The translations under genes and the position numbers were made by a program. Under the pieces are notes generated by a model, which saw only the letters and a program-made list of their open reading frames with translations, was not told where the DNA came from and did not search any database. Source: Acholeplasmatales bacterium (GTDB lineage: Bacteria; Bacillota_I; Bacilli_A; Izemoplasmatales; Hujiaoplasmataceae). Taken from it: 16,704 nt of DNA. The stretch lies in the NCBI GenBank assembly GCA_003477305.1, contig DMTN01000071.1, forward strand, positions 5,609 to 22,312, read 5' to 3'. Each line of letters opens with the position of its first letter. Position 1 is the first letter of the stretch. Positions 7,746 through 14,784 of the stretch are shown here, one piece after another.

Positions 7746-9455
7746 ATGGGAAAACCGGAACGCATTCGCATCGCAAGAGGACTACAGAAAGCGCCGCTCG
7801 TGCTCAAGCACGCCCGGGTTTTGAACGTCTTTTCCGGCGCGATCGACAACTGCGACGTCGCGATCGCCGAGGGTTTCGTCGTCGGTCTCGGCGACTACGA
7901 CGGAATCGTCGAGATCGAACTCGGCGGGATGTACGTCTCCCCCGGATTCATCGACGGCCACGTGCATATCGAATCCTCGATGCTGACGCCGCCGCAGTTC
8001 GCCCGCACGGTGCTCCCGTGGGGAACCACGGCGGTCATCGCCGACCCCCACGAGATCGGCAACATCCTCGGCGTCAAGGGCGTCGAGTACATGATCCGCG
8101 CCGCCCGCCAGGCGCCGCTCGACGTCTTCATGATGATTCCTTCCTGCGTCCCGACGACCCCGTTCGAGACGGCGGGCGCGAAGATCGGTCCTGCCGACGT
8201 CAAGCGCCTTCTCAAAAATCCCGCCGTGCTCGGCCTCGGCGAAGTGATGGACTACCCGCAGGTACTTGCGGGCGGATCCGTCATCCTCGCCAAGATCGCC
8301 GCCGTCGGCACCCGTCCGGTCGACGGGCATTCGCCCGCCGTGAGCGGGAAGGACCTCTCCGCCTATGTCGGCGCCGGGATCATGACCGATCACGAATGCC
8401 GCACGCCCGAAGAATTGACGGAACGCGTCCGCCTCGGTCAGTATGTCCATCTGCGCGAAGGCTCCCATACGCGCAACTTGCTTTCGCTTTTGCCGGCCGT
8501 CGATATCCGCAACAGCCGCCGCATCACCTTCTGCACCGATGACAAGCATCCCGCCGACATCCAAGTCGAAGGCCACATCAGTCATAATATCGAGCTTGCG
8601 ATCCAAAACGGCGTCGACCCCGTCGAAGCGATCCGGATGGCGACCCTCAACATCGCGGACTGTTACGGGCTCTCTGACCGCGGCGCCGTGGCGCCGGGGT
8701 ATCGGGCCGACCTCGTCGTGTTCGACGATCTCTGCAAGATCCGTCCGGCGGCCGTCTTCAAGGACGGCGTCCTCGTCGCCAAAGACGGAACCGCGCTCTT
8801 CGACGTCAAACCGCTTCCTTGCAAAAGCGTCGTGAACACCGTCCGCGTGCGCCCCGACCGCGTGTCGCTGGATCTTCGGCTGTCGGGTCCCGTCGTCAAG
8901 GTGATCGGCCTCGATCCGCGGAACGCCTCGACGACGAAACTCGTGCGGACCGTCAAGGTCGAAAACGGGTTGTTCGTAAACGATCCCGCGCGGGACCTCC
9001 TGAAGCTCGCCGTGATCGAACGTCACCGCAACACCGGAAACGTCGGCCTCGCCCTCGTCGAGGGATACCGCCTCAAGGGCGGCGCGGTCGCGATGACGAT
9101 CGCCCATGATTCGCACAACCTGATCGTGATCGGCGATTCCGATCGCGACATGCATGTCGCCATCGCGAAGACCGTCGCGATCGGCGGCGGGATCGTGCTC
9201 GTGAAGGACGGCGTCGTCGCCGAATGCCTGCCGCTCGAAGTCGGCGGGATCATGACGACCGAAGACGCTTCCGTCGTCGTCGCGAAACTCGAGTCGATGC
9301 GCGTCGTCATCCGGACGATGGGCGTCGATCCGGATCTCGACGATCCGTTCCTCGCGCTCGCCTTCCTGTCGCTTCCGGTGATCCCGGAGTTGAAGCTCAC
9401 CGACAAGGGGCTGTTCGACGTTCCATCCTTTACGCTCGTTGCGATCGAGGAGTGA
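7746..9455 (+). CDS. ade: Adenine deaminase
   Basis: A 569-residue protein of the Ade family (bacterial adenine deaminases are about 570-600 residues). It converts adenine to hypoxanthine and ammonia in the cytosol. Family landmarks in order: SPGFIDGHVHIESSMLTP with the HxH metal ligands, GTTAVIADPHEIGNILG, GLGEVMDYPQVLAGG, VDGHSPAVSG, MTDHECRTPEE, LREGSHTRNL, FCTDDKHPADI and QVEGHISHNI, then the C-terminal domain ending in a conserved-looking LPVIPELKLTDKGLFDV. This is a different superfamily branch from animal adenosine deaminases. In this operon it would feed adenine-derived hypoxanthine to the molybdenum hydroxylase encoded just upstream. It is complete, with no odd residues noticed. Four bases separate its stop from the next start. 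Confidence 0.95.
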   Translation: MGKPERIRIARGLQKAPLVLKHARVLNVFSGAIDNCDVAIAEGFVVGLGDYDGIVEIELGGMYVSPGFIDGHVHIESSMLTPPQFARTVLPWGTTAVIADPHEIGNILGVKGVEYMIRAARQAPLDVFMMIPSCVPTTPFETAGAKIGPADVKRLLKNPAVLGLGEVMDYPQVLAGGSVILAKIAAVGTRPVDGHSPAVSGKDLSAYVGAGIMTDHECRTPEELTERVRLGQYVHLREGSHTRNLLSLLPAVDIRNSRRITFCTDDKHPADIQVEGHISHNIELAIQNGVDPVEAIRMATLNIADCYGLSDRGAVAPGYRADLVVFDDLCKIRPAAVFKDGVLVAKDGTALFDVKPLPCKSVVNTVRVRPDRVSLDLRLSGPVVKVIGLDPRNASTTKLVRTVKVENGLFVNDPARDLLKLAVIERHRNTGNVGLALVEGYRLKGGAVAMTIAHDSHNLIVIGDSDRDMHVAIAKTVAIGGGIVLVKDGVVAECLPLEVGGIMTTEDASVVVAKLESMRVVIRTMGVDPDLDDPFLALAFLSLPVIPELKLTDKGLFDVPSFTLVAIEE

Positions 9456-9459
9456 AAGC

Positions 9460-10716
9460 ATGACCTACGCAAGCCATTACGAATGCACCTTATGCGGCCG
9501 GACATTTCCCTTCGACGGGGTGATGACGACCTGTCCTTCCTGCGGCGAAACCGGCATCCTCGACATCGTCTATGATTACGAGGCGATGAAAAAGACCGTC
9601 ACGAAGGCGTCTTTCCGGGAAAACCACGATTTCTCGATCTGGCGGTATCTGCCGGTTCTGAGCATCGCCGGGACGCGCCATGAAGAAACGCTCCATACCG
9701 GCTGGACGCCGCTTTACGAAACGAAACGGCTCGCCGAGGCCCTCGGCCTCAAGCGCCTGTTCGTGAAGGACGAGGGGCTGAATCCGACCGCGTCGCTGAA
9801 AGACCGGCCCTCCGCCGTCGCCGTGCTCGACGCGATCGCGCGGGGATACGATACCGTCGCCTGCAGTTCGACCGGCAACGCCGCGAGTTCCCTCGCCGGC
9901 CAGGCCGCCCGGATGGGCCTGCATGCGGTCATCTTCGTGCCGAAGCGCGCTCCCGTCGGAAAACTCAACCAATTGCTCGCGTACGGCGCGACCGTGATCG
10001 CCGTCGACGGCGATTACAAGGCCGCCTTTGCACTATCGAAACGGGCGATCGCCCATTACGGCTGGTACGACCGCAACGCCGCGATCAATCCGCATCTGGT
10101 CGAAGGCAAGAAGACGGTATCGCTCGAACTCGCCGAACAACTCGGCTGGGACGTCCCCGACTGGGTCGTCGTCTCGGTCGGAGACGGCTGCACCGTCGCG
10201 GGGGTGTACAAGGGATTCTACGATCTCTTCAGGCTTGGGATCACGCCGTCGATCCCGCGCATCCTCGGGGTCCAGTCGTCCGGATGCGCGCCGTTTGTGA
10301 CCGCCTCCGAAAGCGGATACCCGCTCGTCGAATGCGAAGAAAACACGATCGCCGACTCGATCGCCGTCGGGATTCCGAGAAATCCGGTGAAAGCCCAGCG
10401 CGCGATCGCGCAATCCAACGGAGCCTGGATCGCCGTCTCCGACGAAGCGATCCTGGCGATGATGAAGACGCTCGGCAGCGCCGAAGGCATCTTCGGCGAA
10501 CCGGCCGGCGTTGCCGGCCTCGCCGGACTGAAAGTTGCCGTCGCGGCCAAGATGATCCAGCCGCACGAACGCGTCGTCGTCTTGATGACGGGCAACGGCC
10601 TCAAGGATCCGGCGAACGCCGGAAAAGCGGTGGGGTCCCCCGCGTTGTTAAAACCCGATCTACAGGAATTGATCGACTATATGAAACGAAAGCACGACAA
10701 GGGGTGTGTACGATGA
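9460..10716 (+). CDS. Threonine synthase-like PLP enzyme with zinc ribbon
   Basis: A 418-residue fold-type II PLP protein of the threonine synthase family. The N-terminus has a small zinc ribbon, C9-x2-C12 and C25-x2-C28. The PLP lysine is K114 in NPTASLKDRPS, and the phosphate/substrate loop is CSSTGNAASS, followed by VPKRAPVGKLNQLLAYGA. The zinc ribbon plus SLKDR layout is typical of bacterial/archaeal ThrC paralogues. A true threonine synthase normally sits with hom and thrB; this one lies in a purine-catabolic operon next to a second PLP enzyme, so I infer a different substrate, such as beta-elimination or replacement on a 2,3-diaminopropionate-like amino acid. Start: ATG at 9460 after GAGGAG, overlapping no other gene; its end overlaps the next gene by ATGA. 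ThrC function proper remains possible. Confidence 0.8.
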   Translation: MTYASHYECTLCGRTFPFDGVMTTCPSCGETGILDIVYDYEAMKKTVTKASFRENHDFSIWRYLPVLSIAGTRHEETLHTGWTPLYETKRLAEALGLKRLFVKDEGLNPTASLKDRPSAVAVLDAIARGYDTVACSSTGNAASSLAGQAARMGLHAVIFVPKRAPVGKLNQLLAYGATVIAVDGDYKAAFALSKRAIAHYGWYDRNAAINPHLVEGKKTVSLELAEQLGWDVPDWVVVSVGDGCTVAGVYKGFYDLFRLGITPSIPRILGVQSSGCAPFVTASESGYPLVECEENTIADSIAVGIPRNPVKAQRAIAQSNGAWIAVSDEAILAMMKTLGSAEGIFGEPAGVAGLAGLKVAVAAKMIQPHERVVVLMTGNGLKDPANAGKAVGSPALLKPDLQELIDYMKRKHDKGCVR

Positions 10717-12068
10717 ACAAGATTCCATTCGGTCCGACCTACGAAGAAATGCTTCATCCGGAAAAAGCGGACAAAACGATCCGAACGAAGGCGCTTGCGG
10801 CGAAGACCGCGGACGAACTCGACCCGATCAATCTTTTCAACATCACCTGGAAGAATGAGAAGAACAAGGTCAACAAGATCGTCTTGCCGAAGGCGCTCAC
10901 GGGCATCGACGCGAACGTCGTCGTTTTGCTGGGAACGACCTTCCCGTCCGGGTCGCACAAGGTCGGTCCGGCCTATTCGACCCTGATCGAAGGCTGCGTC
11001 GACGGCACGATCCTGCCCGGAACGCATACGATCCTCGGACCGTCGACCGGCAATTTCGGGATCGGCGTCTCCTACATCTGCAACCTGATGAAGTACGAGG
11101 CGATCGTGATCATGCCCGACAACATGTCGAAGGAACGCTACGAACGGATCAGGAAGTACGGGGCGAAGCTCGATCTCACGCCCGGCACCGAGTCGGACGT
11201 GATCCTGACCCTGCAACGCACCTACGAACTCAAGAAAAACCCGAACAACCGGACCCTCGCGCAGTTCGAACTGCTGCCCAACTACCGGTTCCATCGGTAT
11301 GTCACGGGCAATTCCTGCATCGAAGCCGTGAAGGGCGTCGGCAACGGCCGCGTCGCCTGCTTCACCTCGGCGCCCGGCAGCGCCGGCACGCTCGCCGCGG
11401 GCGACGAGATCAAAAGGGCGTTCCCCGAGGCGAAGGTCGCCGCGCTCGAACCCTATGAATGCTCGACGCTCACCGACGGCGGCCGCGGCCAGCACCGCAT
11501 CGAAGGCATCGGCGACAAGATGTGCACGTTGATCCACAACGTCCTGAACACCGATTTCATCGCGATGATCAAGGACGACGACTGCGTGCGCGGCCTCAAG
11601 GTCATCCACGACGCGCCGGCGATCCTCGTCGCGGCGGGCATTTCCAAGACGACCGCGGAAGGACTCCGAAACCTCTTCGGCGTCAGCACCATCTGCAACA
11701 TCATCGGTGCGATCAAGATGGCGAAATACCTGAAACTCGGTCCGGAGGACAATGTCGTGACGATCGCGACCGACGGCTTCGACCGCTACGACTCGGTCAT
11801 CGCCGACCTCGACCGCCGGTATCTGGAAACCTCTCCGCACGTCCTCGAACGCTGGTATCGCGACATCTTCCTCAAAATGGAAGCGACCGATGTGAGAGAC
11901 ACGCGAGGCGGCGCCGAGAAGGAGCGTCTCTTCGCCCAGAAGGAAAAGGACTGGCTGCCGTTCGGCTACGCCAAGGACTATCTCGACCAGATGAAGCATC
12001 AGTCGTTCTGGGACCACGAATTCGCCAAGATCGCGGACTACGACGAACAGATCCGCACGCGGAGGTAG
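10713..12068 (+). CDS. PLP-dependent lyase of the cysteine synthase-like family
   Basis: A 451-residue fold-type II PLP enzyme. The likely Schiff-base lysine is K83 in PSGSHKVGPAYST, and the phosphate/substrate-binding loop is GPSTGNFGIG (S111-T112-G113-N114). A second glycine-rich segment, TSAPGSAGTLAAGDE, is where the cofactor phosphate loop is expected. The C-terminal region of about 80 residues (from LDRRYLETSPHV) is rich in charged and aromatic residues and goes beyond a minimal cysteine synthase. It is not recognisably YgeX, whose lysine lies in a FK-LGGAYA context, but it fills the position a diaminopropionate ammonia-lyase would have in the pathway. I therefore infer a beta-eliminating lyase yielding pyruvate and ammonia. 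It is joined by ATGA overlap to the threonine synthase-like gene, which suggests the two act together or form a complex. Confidence 0.8.
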   Translation: MNKIPFGPTYEEMLHPEKADKTIRTKALAAKTADELDPINLFNITWKNEKNKVNKIVLPKALTGIDANVVVLLGTTFPSGSHKVGPAYSTLIEGCVDGTILPGTHTILGPSTGNFGIGVSYICNLMKYEAIVIMPDNMSKERYERIRKYGAKLDLTPGTESDVILTLQRTYELKKNPNNRTLAQFELLPNYRFHRYVTGNSCIEAVKGVGNGRVACFTSAPGSAGTLAAGDEIKRAFPEAKVAALEPYECSTLTDGGRGQHRIEGIGDKMCTLIHNVLNTDFIAMIKDDDCVRGLKVIHDAPAILVAAGISKTTAEGLRNLFGVSTICNIIGAIKMAKYLKLGPEDNVVTIATDGFDRYDSVIADLDRRYLETSPHVLERWYRDIFLKMEATDVRDTRGGAEKERLFAQKEKDWLPFGYAKDYLDQMKHQSFWDHEFAKIADYDEQIRTRR

Positions 12069-12071
12069 GCC

Positions 12072-13295
12072 ATGCATCCCACCTTCGCAGACATCAGGAA
12101 ACGGGCGGAATTCTACCGCAAGGACATCGTCGCCTTCCTGCGCGAGATGATTCGGATTCCCTCCGAATCGGCCCAGGAAAAGGACGTCGTCCTGTGCATC
12201 AAGAAAGAAATGGAAAAGGTCGGCTTCGACGAAGTCAAAATCGACGCGATGGGCAACATCCTCGGAACGATCGGACACGGAAAGCATCTCATCGCGATGG
12301 ACGCCCACATCGACACCGTCGGGATCGGCGACATCAAAAACTGGACCTTCGATCCGTATCTCGGCAAGGAAGACGACACCTGCGTCTACGGCCGCGGCGG
12401 GTCCGACCAGGAAGGCGGAATGGCCGCGATGGTCTACGCCGGCAAGATCATCAAGGATCTGCATCTTGAAGGCGACTATACGCTTTTGGTCACCGGCACG
12501 GTCCAGGAAGAAGACTGCGACGGGCTTTGCTGGCAATACCTGATCGAACAAGAACACATCAAGCCCGAATTCGTCGTGATCACCGAACCGACCGCCTGCC
12601 GGGTCTACCGCGGCCACCGCGGCCGGATGGAGATCAGGGTCGCGGTCTCGGGGATCTCGTGTCACGGCAGCGCCCCCGAACGCGGCGACAACGCGATCTT
12701 CAAGATGGCGCCGATTCTGCTCGAACTGCAGGAACTGCACAAACATCTGAAGAATGATCCGTTCCTCGGGAAGGGATCTTTGACCGTCTCGGAAATCTTC
12801 TTTTCGTCGCCCTCCCGCTGCGCCGTCGCCGACGGCTGCGCGGTCTCCGTCGACCGCCGTCTGACGGCTGGCGAAACCTACGAGAGCGCGCTCGAAGAGA
12901 TCCGCGCCTTGTCGTCGGTCAAGCAGGCGAAAGCCGTCGTCACGATGTACGATTACGATCGTCCGTCCTACACCGGTCTCCGGTATCCGACCCAGTGCTA
13001 TTTTCCGACCTGGGTGCTGCCCGAGGACCATCCGGTCCTGCAGGCGGCCGTCAAGACCTACGAAAAATTGTTTGAGACGAAGCCCGTCGTCGACAAGTGG
13101 ACCTTCTCGACGAACGCCGTGACGATCATGGGGCGGCACAAGATCCCCTGCGTCGGGTTCGGACCCGGTCGCGAGGAAGAAGCCCACGCCCCCAACGAAA
13201 AGACCTACAAGGATGAACTCGTGAAGGCGGCCGCGTTCTATGCGGCCCTTCCCGAACTGTATATGGACGGCCGCCAAGGCCGCAAGGAGGAGTAA
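12072..13295 (+). CDS. ygeY: YgeY-family M20 metallohydrolase
   Basis: A 407-residue M20 (peptidase/deacylase) family protein, about the length of E. coli YgeY (a little over 400). Metal and catalytic residues of the family are visible: H79 and D81 in MDAHIDTVG, bridging D112 in GRGGSDQEGG, catalytic E146 and metal-binding E147 in VQEEDCDG, an acidic residue E172 in ITEPT, and H372 in EEEAHAPNE. The lid domain lies between about 180 and 290 (GHRGRMEIRVAVSGISCHGSAPE). The family hydrolyses amide or ureido bonds; YgeY is genomically tied to selenium/molybdenum hydroxylase and purine clusters and is expected to remove a ureido group from a late intermediate. Start: ATG at 12072 with GGAGG at 12061-12065, overlapping the previous stop region. 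Confidence 0.92.
   Translation: MHPTFADIRKRAEFYRKDIVAFLREMIRIPSESAQEKDVVLCIKKEMEKVGFDEVKIDAMGNILGTIGHGKHLIAMDAHIDTVGIGDIKNWTFDPYLGKEDDTCVYGRGGSDQEGGMAAMVYAGKIIKDLHLEGDYTLLVTGTVQEEDCDGLCWQYLIEQEHIKPEFVVITEPTACRVYRGHRGRMEIRVAVSGISCHGSAPERGDNAIFKMAPILLELQELHKHLKNDPFLGKGSLTVSEIFFSSPSRCAVADGCAVSVDRRLTAGETYESALEEIRALSSVKQAKAVVTMYDYDRPSYTGLRYPTQCYFPTWVLPEDHPVLQAAVKTYEKLFETKPVVDKWTFSTNAVTIMGRHKIPCVGFGPGREEEAHAPNEKTYKDELVKAAAFYAALPELYMDGRQGRKEE
13284..13290 (+). promoter_or_regulatory. Ribosome binding site of the YgeW gene
   Basis: AAGGAGG lies inside the last codons of the ygeY gene, 9 bases before ATG at 13300. It decides this start over in-frame ATGs further upstream (13240, 13261), which lie within ygeY and would add about 13-20 residues not expected before the N-terminal strand. 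Confidence 0.8.
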
Positions 13296-13299
13296 CCCC

Positions 13300-14283
13300 A
13301 TGCAACCCCTGTTCAAAGGTAGACATTTCATCACCCTCGAAGAATGGACGAAACCCGAGATCGACAAACTGCTCGAGGTCTCGTACCAGCTGAAACACGA
13401 TTTTCTCCACAACGTCCCGACGCCGTACCTGCAGGACAAGACCGCGTTTCTGATGTTCTTCGAACAATCCACCCGCACCCGCAACTCGATGGAGGCCGGC
13501 CTTGCCCAGCTCGGCGGCCACGCGACCTTCCTCGACACCTCGATGATGCAGGTCTCCCACGGCGAATCCGCCAAGGACACCGCGATCATCCTCTCCTCCT
13601 ACGGTCACGGCATCGCCTGCCGCAACTGCTTCTGGGAAGTCGGAAACAAGTACCTGCGCGAAATGGCCGCCTGGTCGACGGTCCCGATCATCAGCCTCCA
13701 GGACGACCTGTTCCATCCGATGCAGGCGCTCGCCGATCTGATGACGATCCAGGAAGTCAAGGGGGAGACGAAGCATCTCAAGGTCTCGATCATCTGGGCC
13801 TACGCCACTTCCCACAAAAAACCGATCTCGGTCCCGCTCTCGCAGATCCTCTTGTTCCCGCGCTATGCGATGGACGTCACGCTCGCCTATCCGAAGGGAT
13901 ACGAACTCCCCGACTGGGCGATCGCCAAGGCGAAGATGAACGCCGCCGCCAACGGCGGATCCTTCCGGATCACCCATGACATGAAGGAAGCCTTCACGGG
14001 CGCCGACATCGTGATCCCGAAGAACTGGGGATCCTGGGTCAGCAACCAGTCGAAGGCGGTCGTCGACGATCTGCTCGAGGCCAACCGCGGCTGGAAGTGC
14101 ACCGAAGAAATGATCGCCCTCGGCATGCCGGACGTCAAGTACATGCACGCCCTCCCGGCCGACCGCGGCAACGAAGTGGTCGATTCCGTCATCGACGGTC
14201 CGCACTCGATCGTCTATCAGGAAGCCGAGAACCGCCTGCACACCGCCAAGGCCGTCATGGCCATGGTGATGGGAAACAAATAA
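13300..14283 (+). CDS. ygeW: Knotted carbamoyltransferase YgeW-like
   Basis: A 327-residue member of the aspartate/ornithine carbamoyltransferase superfamily. The carbamoyl-phosphate site is FEQSTRTRNSME (S57-T58-R59-T60-R61), the second motif is FHPMQALAD (H139 to Q142), and the third is MHALPADRG (H283 to R289). The sequence between these, including FPRYAMDVTLAYPKGYELP, resembles YgeW rather than the biosynthetic ATCase/OTCase: the ornithine (SMG) loop is not present. YgeW-type proteins are knotted carbamoyltransferases found with ygeY in purine clusters. In catabolism the enzyme would run backwards, phosphorolysing a ureido compound to carbamoyl phosphate. No carbamate kinase gene is seen in the window. 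The gene is 4 bases downstream of ygeY and 6 upstream of the DsrE-like gene. Confidence 0.9.
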   Translation: MQPLFKGRHFITLEEWTKPEIDKLLEVSYQLKHDFLHNVPTPYLQDKTAFLMFFEQSTRTRNSMEAGLAQLGGHATFLDTSMMQVSHGESAKDTAIILSSYGHGIACRNCFWEVGNKYLREMAAWSTVPIISLQDDLFHPMQALADLMTIQEVKGETKHLKVSIIWAYATSHKKPISVPLSQILLFPRYAMDVTLAYPKGYELPDWAIAKAKMNAAANGGSFRITHDMKEAFTGADIVIPKNWGSWVSNQSKAVVDDLLEANRGWKCTEEMIALGMPDVKYMHALPADRGNEVVDSVIDGPHSIVYQEAENRLHTAKAVMAMVMGNK

Positions 14284-14289
14284 CCGTCC

Positions 14290-14610
14290 ATGAAGATCGG
14301 CATCATCCTCGAAACGAAAGAATACGAGAAGGCTTGGAACGCCTTCCGTTTCGCCCGGACCGCCAAGAAGACCGGACACGAGGTCCGGGTGTTTCTGATG
14401 GGCGAGGCCGTCGAATGCGAGACCCTGACGCACGTCAAGTTCGACGTGGCCGATCAGCTCGCGAAGTTCGTCCTTGAAGGCGGCACCATCCTCGCCTGCG
14501 GGACCTGTCTGAAATCCCGCCTCCTTGGCGGGACGGAAGCCTGTCCGCTGTCGACGATGGCCGATTGCGTGGCGCTCGTCGAATGGGCCGACAAGACGCT
14601 CACCTTCTAG
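14290..14610 (+). CDS. DsrE-like small protein, similar to the YedF C-terminal domain
   Basis: A 106-residue protein with the DsrE/DsrF-like fold pattern: strand MKIGIILET, helix with AFRFARTAKKTGHEV, strand RVFLMGEAVEC, then a helix and the motif LACGTCLKSR with C70 and C73, followed by C85 and C93. The phrase ILACGTCL closely resembles the second half of the selenium-metabolism protein YedF and of other sulfur-relay proteins. Family members carry persulfide-type sulfur on cysteine. It is the last gene of the operon, 6 bases after ygeW, with only a weak, distant GGGA as ribosome site, so translation is probably coupled. A role in supplying sulfur or selenium to the molybdenum hydroxylase cofactor is inferred from family and position; no direct evidence is visible. 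Confidence 0.75.
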   Translation: MKIGIILETKEYEKAWNAFRFARTAKKTGHEVRVFLMGEAVECETLTHVKFDVADQLAKFVLEGGTILACGTCLKSRLLGGTEACPLSTMADCVALVEWADKTLTF

Positions 14611-14623
14611 CACATCCATGAAG

Positions 14624-14654
14624 AAAAAAGCCGGTTTCCGGGTTGGAAACGGGC
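14624..14654 (-). terminator. Intrinsic terminator for the minus-strand lipoprotein transcript
   Basis: On the minus strand a hairpin (GTTTCC/GGAAAC core at 14650-14645 and 14639-14634, extended by three G-C pairs beyond one mismatch, 5-base loop) is followed directly by six T residues (14629-14624). It lies about 130 bases past the minus-strand stop at 14785, close to the end of the plus-strand operon. On the plus strand it is followed only by GATTTTG and would be weaker. Confidence 0.6.
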
Positions 14655-14743
14655 CTGATTTTGAAAAGTGATGAGAGCGTGGCTTGTCTAGACGCGATAT
14701 GATTCGCGGGAAGGACGCCGTCTGAGCGGAGTGCCAATCAACG

Positions 14744-14780
14744 AAAGCGATCGATTCCCAAAGGGGATCGATCGCTTTTT
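14744..14780 (+). terminator. Intrinsic terminator of the purine operon
   Basis: A 16-bp stem with a single G-T wobble (arms 14744-14759 and 14763-14778, loop AAA) ends in a run of five T residues (14776-14780) followed by CGTTT. It is about 130 bases beyond the last stop of the operon (14610) and 4 bases before the convergent gene's stop at 14785. On the minus strand the stem is followed by a T-poor tail, so it is oriented mainly for the plus strand. The rest of the 14611-14784 gap holds no other convincing feature. Confidence 0.8.
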
Positions 14781-14784
14781 CGTT

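Larger units (their letters stand above)
129..14610 (+). other. Predicted single purine-catabolic operon of twelve genes
   Basis: Twelve plus-strand genes lie with gaps no greater than 35 bases. There are ATGA overlaps at 1917, 3218 and 10713, and overlaps of 14 and 7 bases inside the hydroxylase genes. No internal terminator or promoter was seen, and one strong terminator follows at 14744-14780. The promoter is not visible; it may lie upstream of the window because the preceding membrane gene is on the same strand only 58 bases away. Confidence 0.75.

Noticed and set aside
7782..9461. Long minus-strand open frame opposite the adenine deaminase gene
   Set aside because: It mirrors the codon phase of ade, is rich in Asp/Arg/His, has no motif and no ribosome site.
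10677..13589. Very long minus-strand open frame (about 970 codons) opposite the PLP, ygeY and ygeW genes
   Set aside because: It is an antisense shadow of GC-rich codon usage: low-complexity Arg/Asp/Val-rich translation, no recognisable domain, and it covers several well-supported plus-strand genes.
14618..14671. Possible 17-codon peptide beginning MKKKAGF
   Set aside because: There is no ribosome site, it overlaps the minus-strand terminator hairpin, and the Lys run is simply the complement of the T tract.
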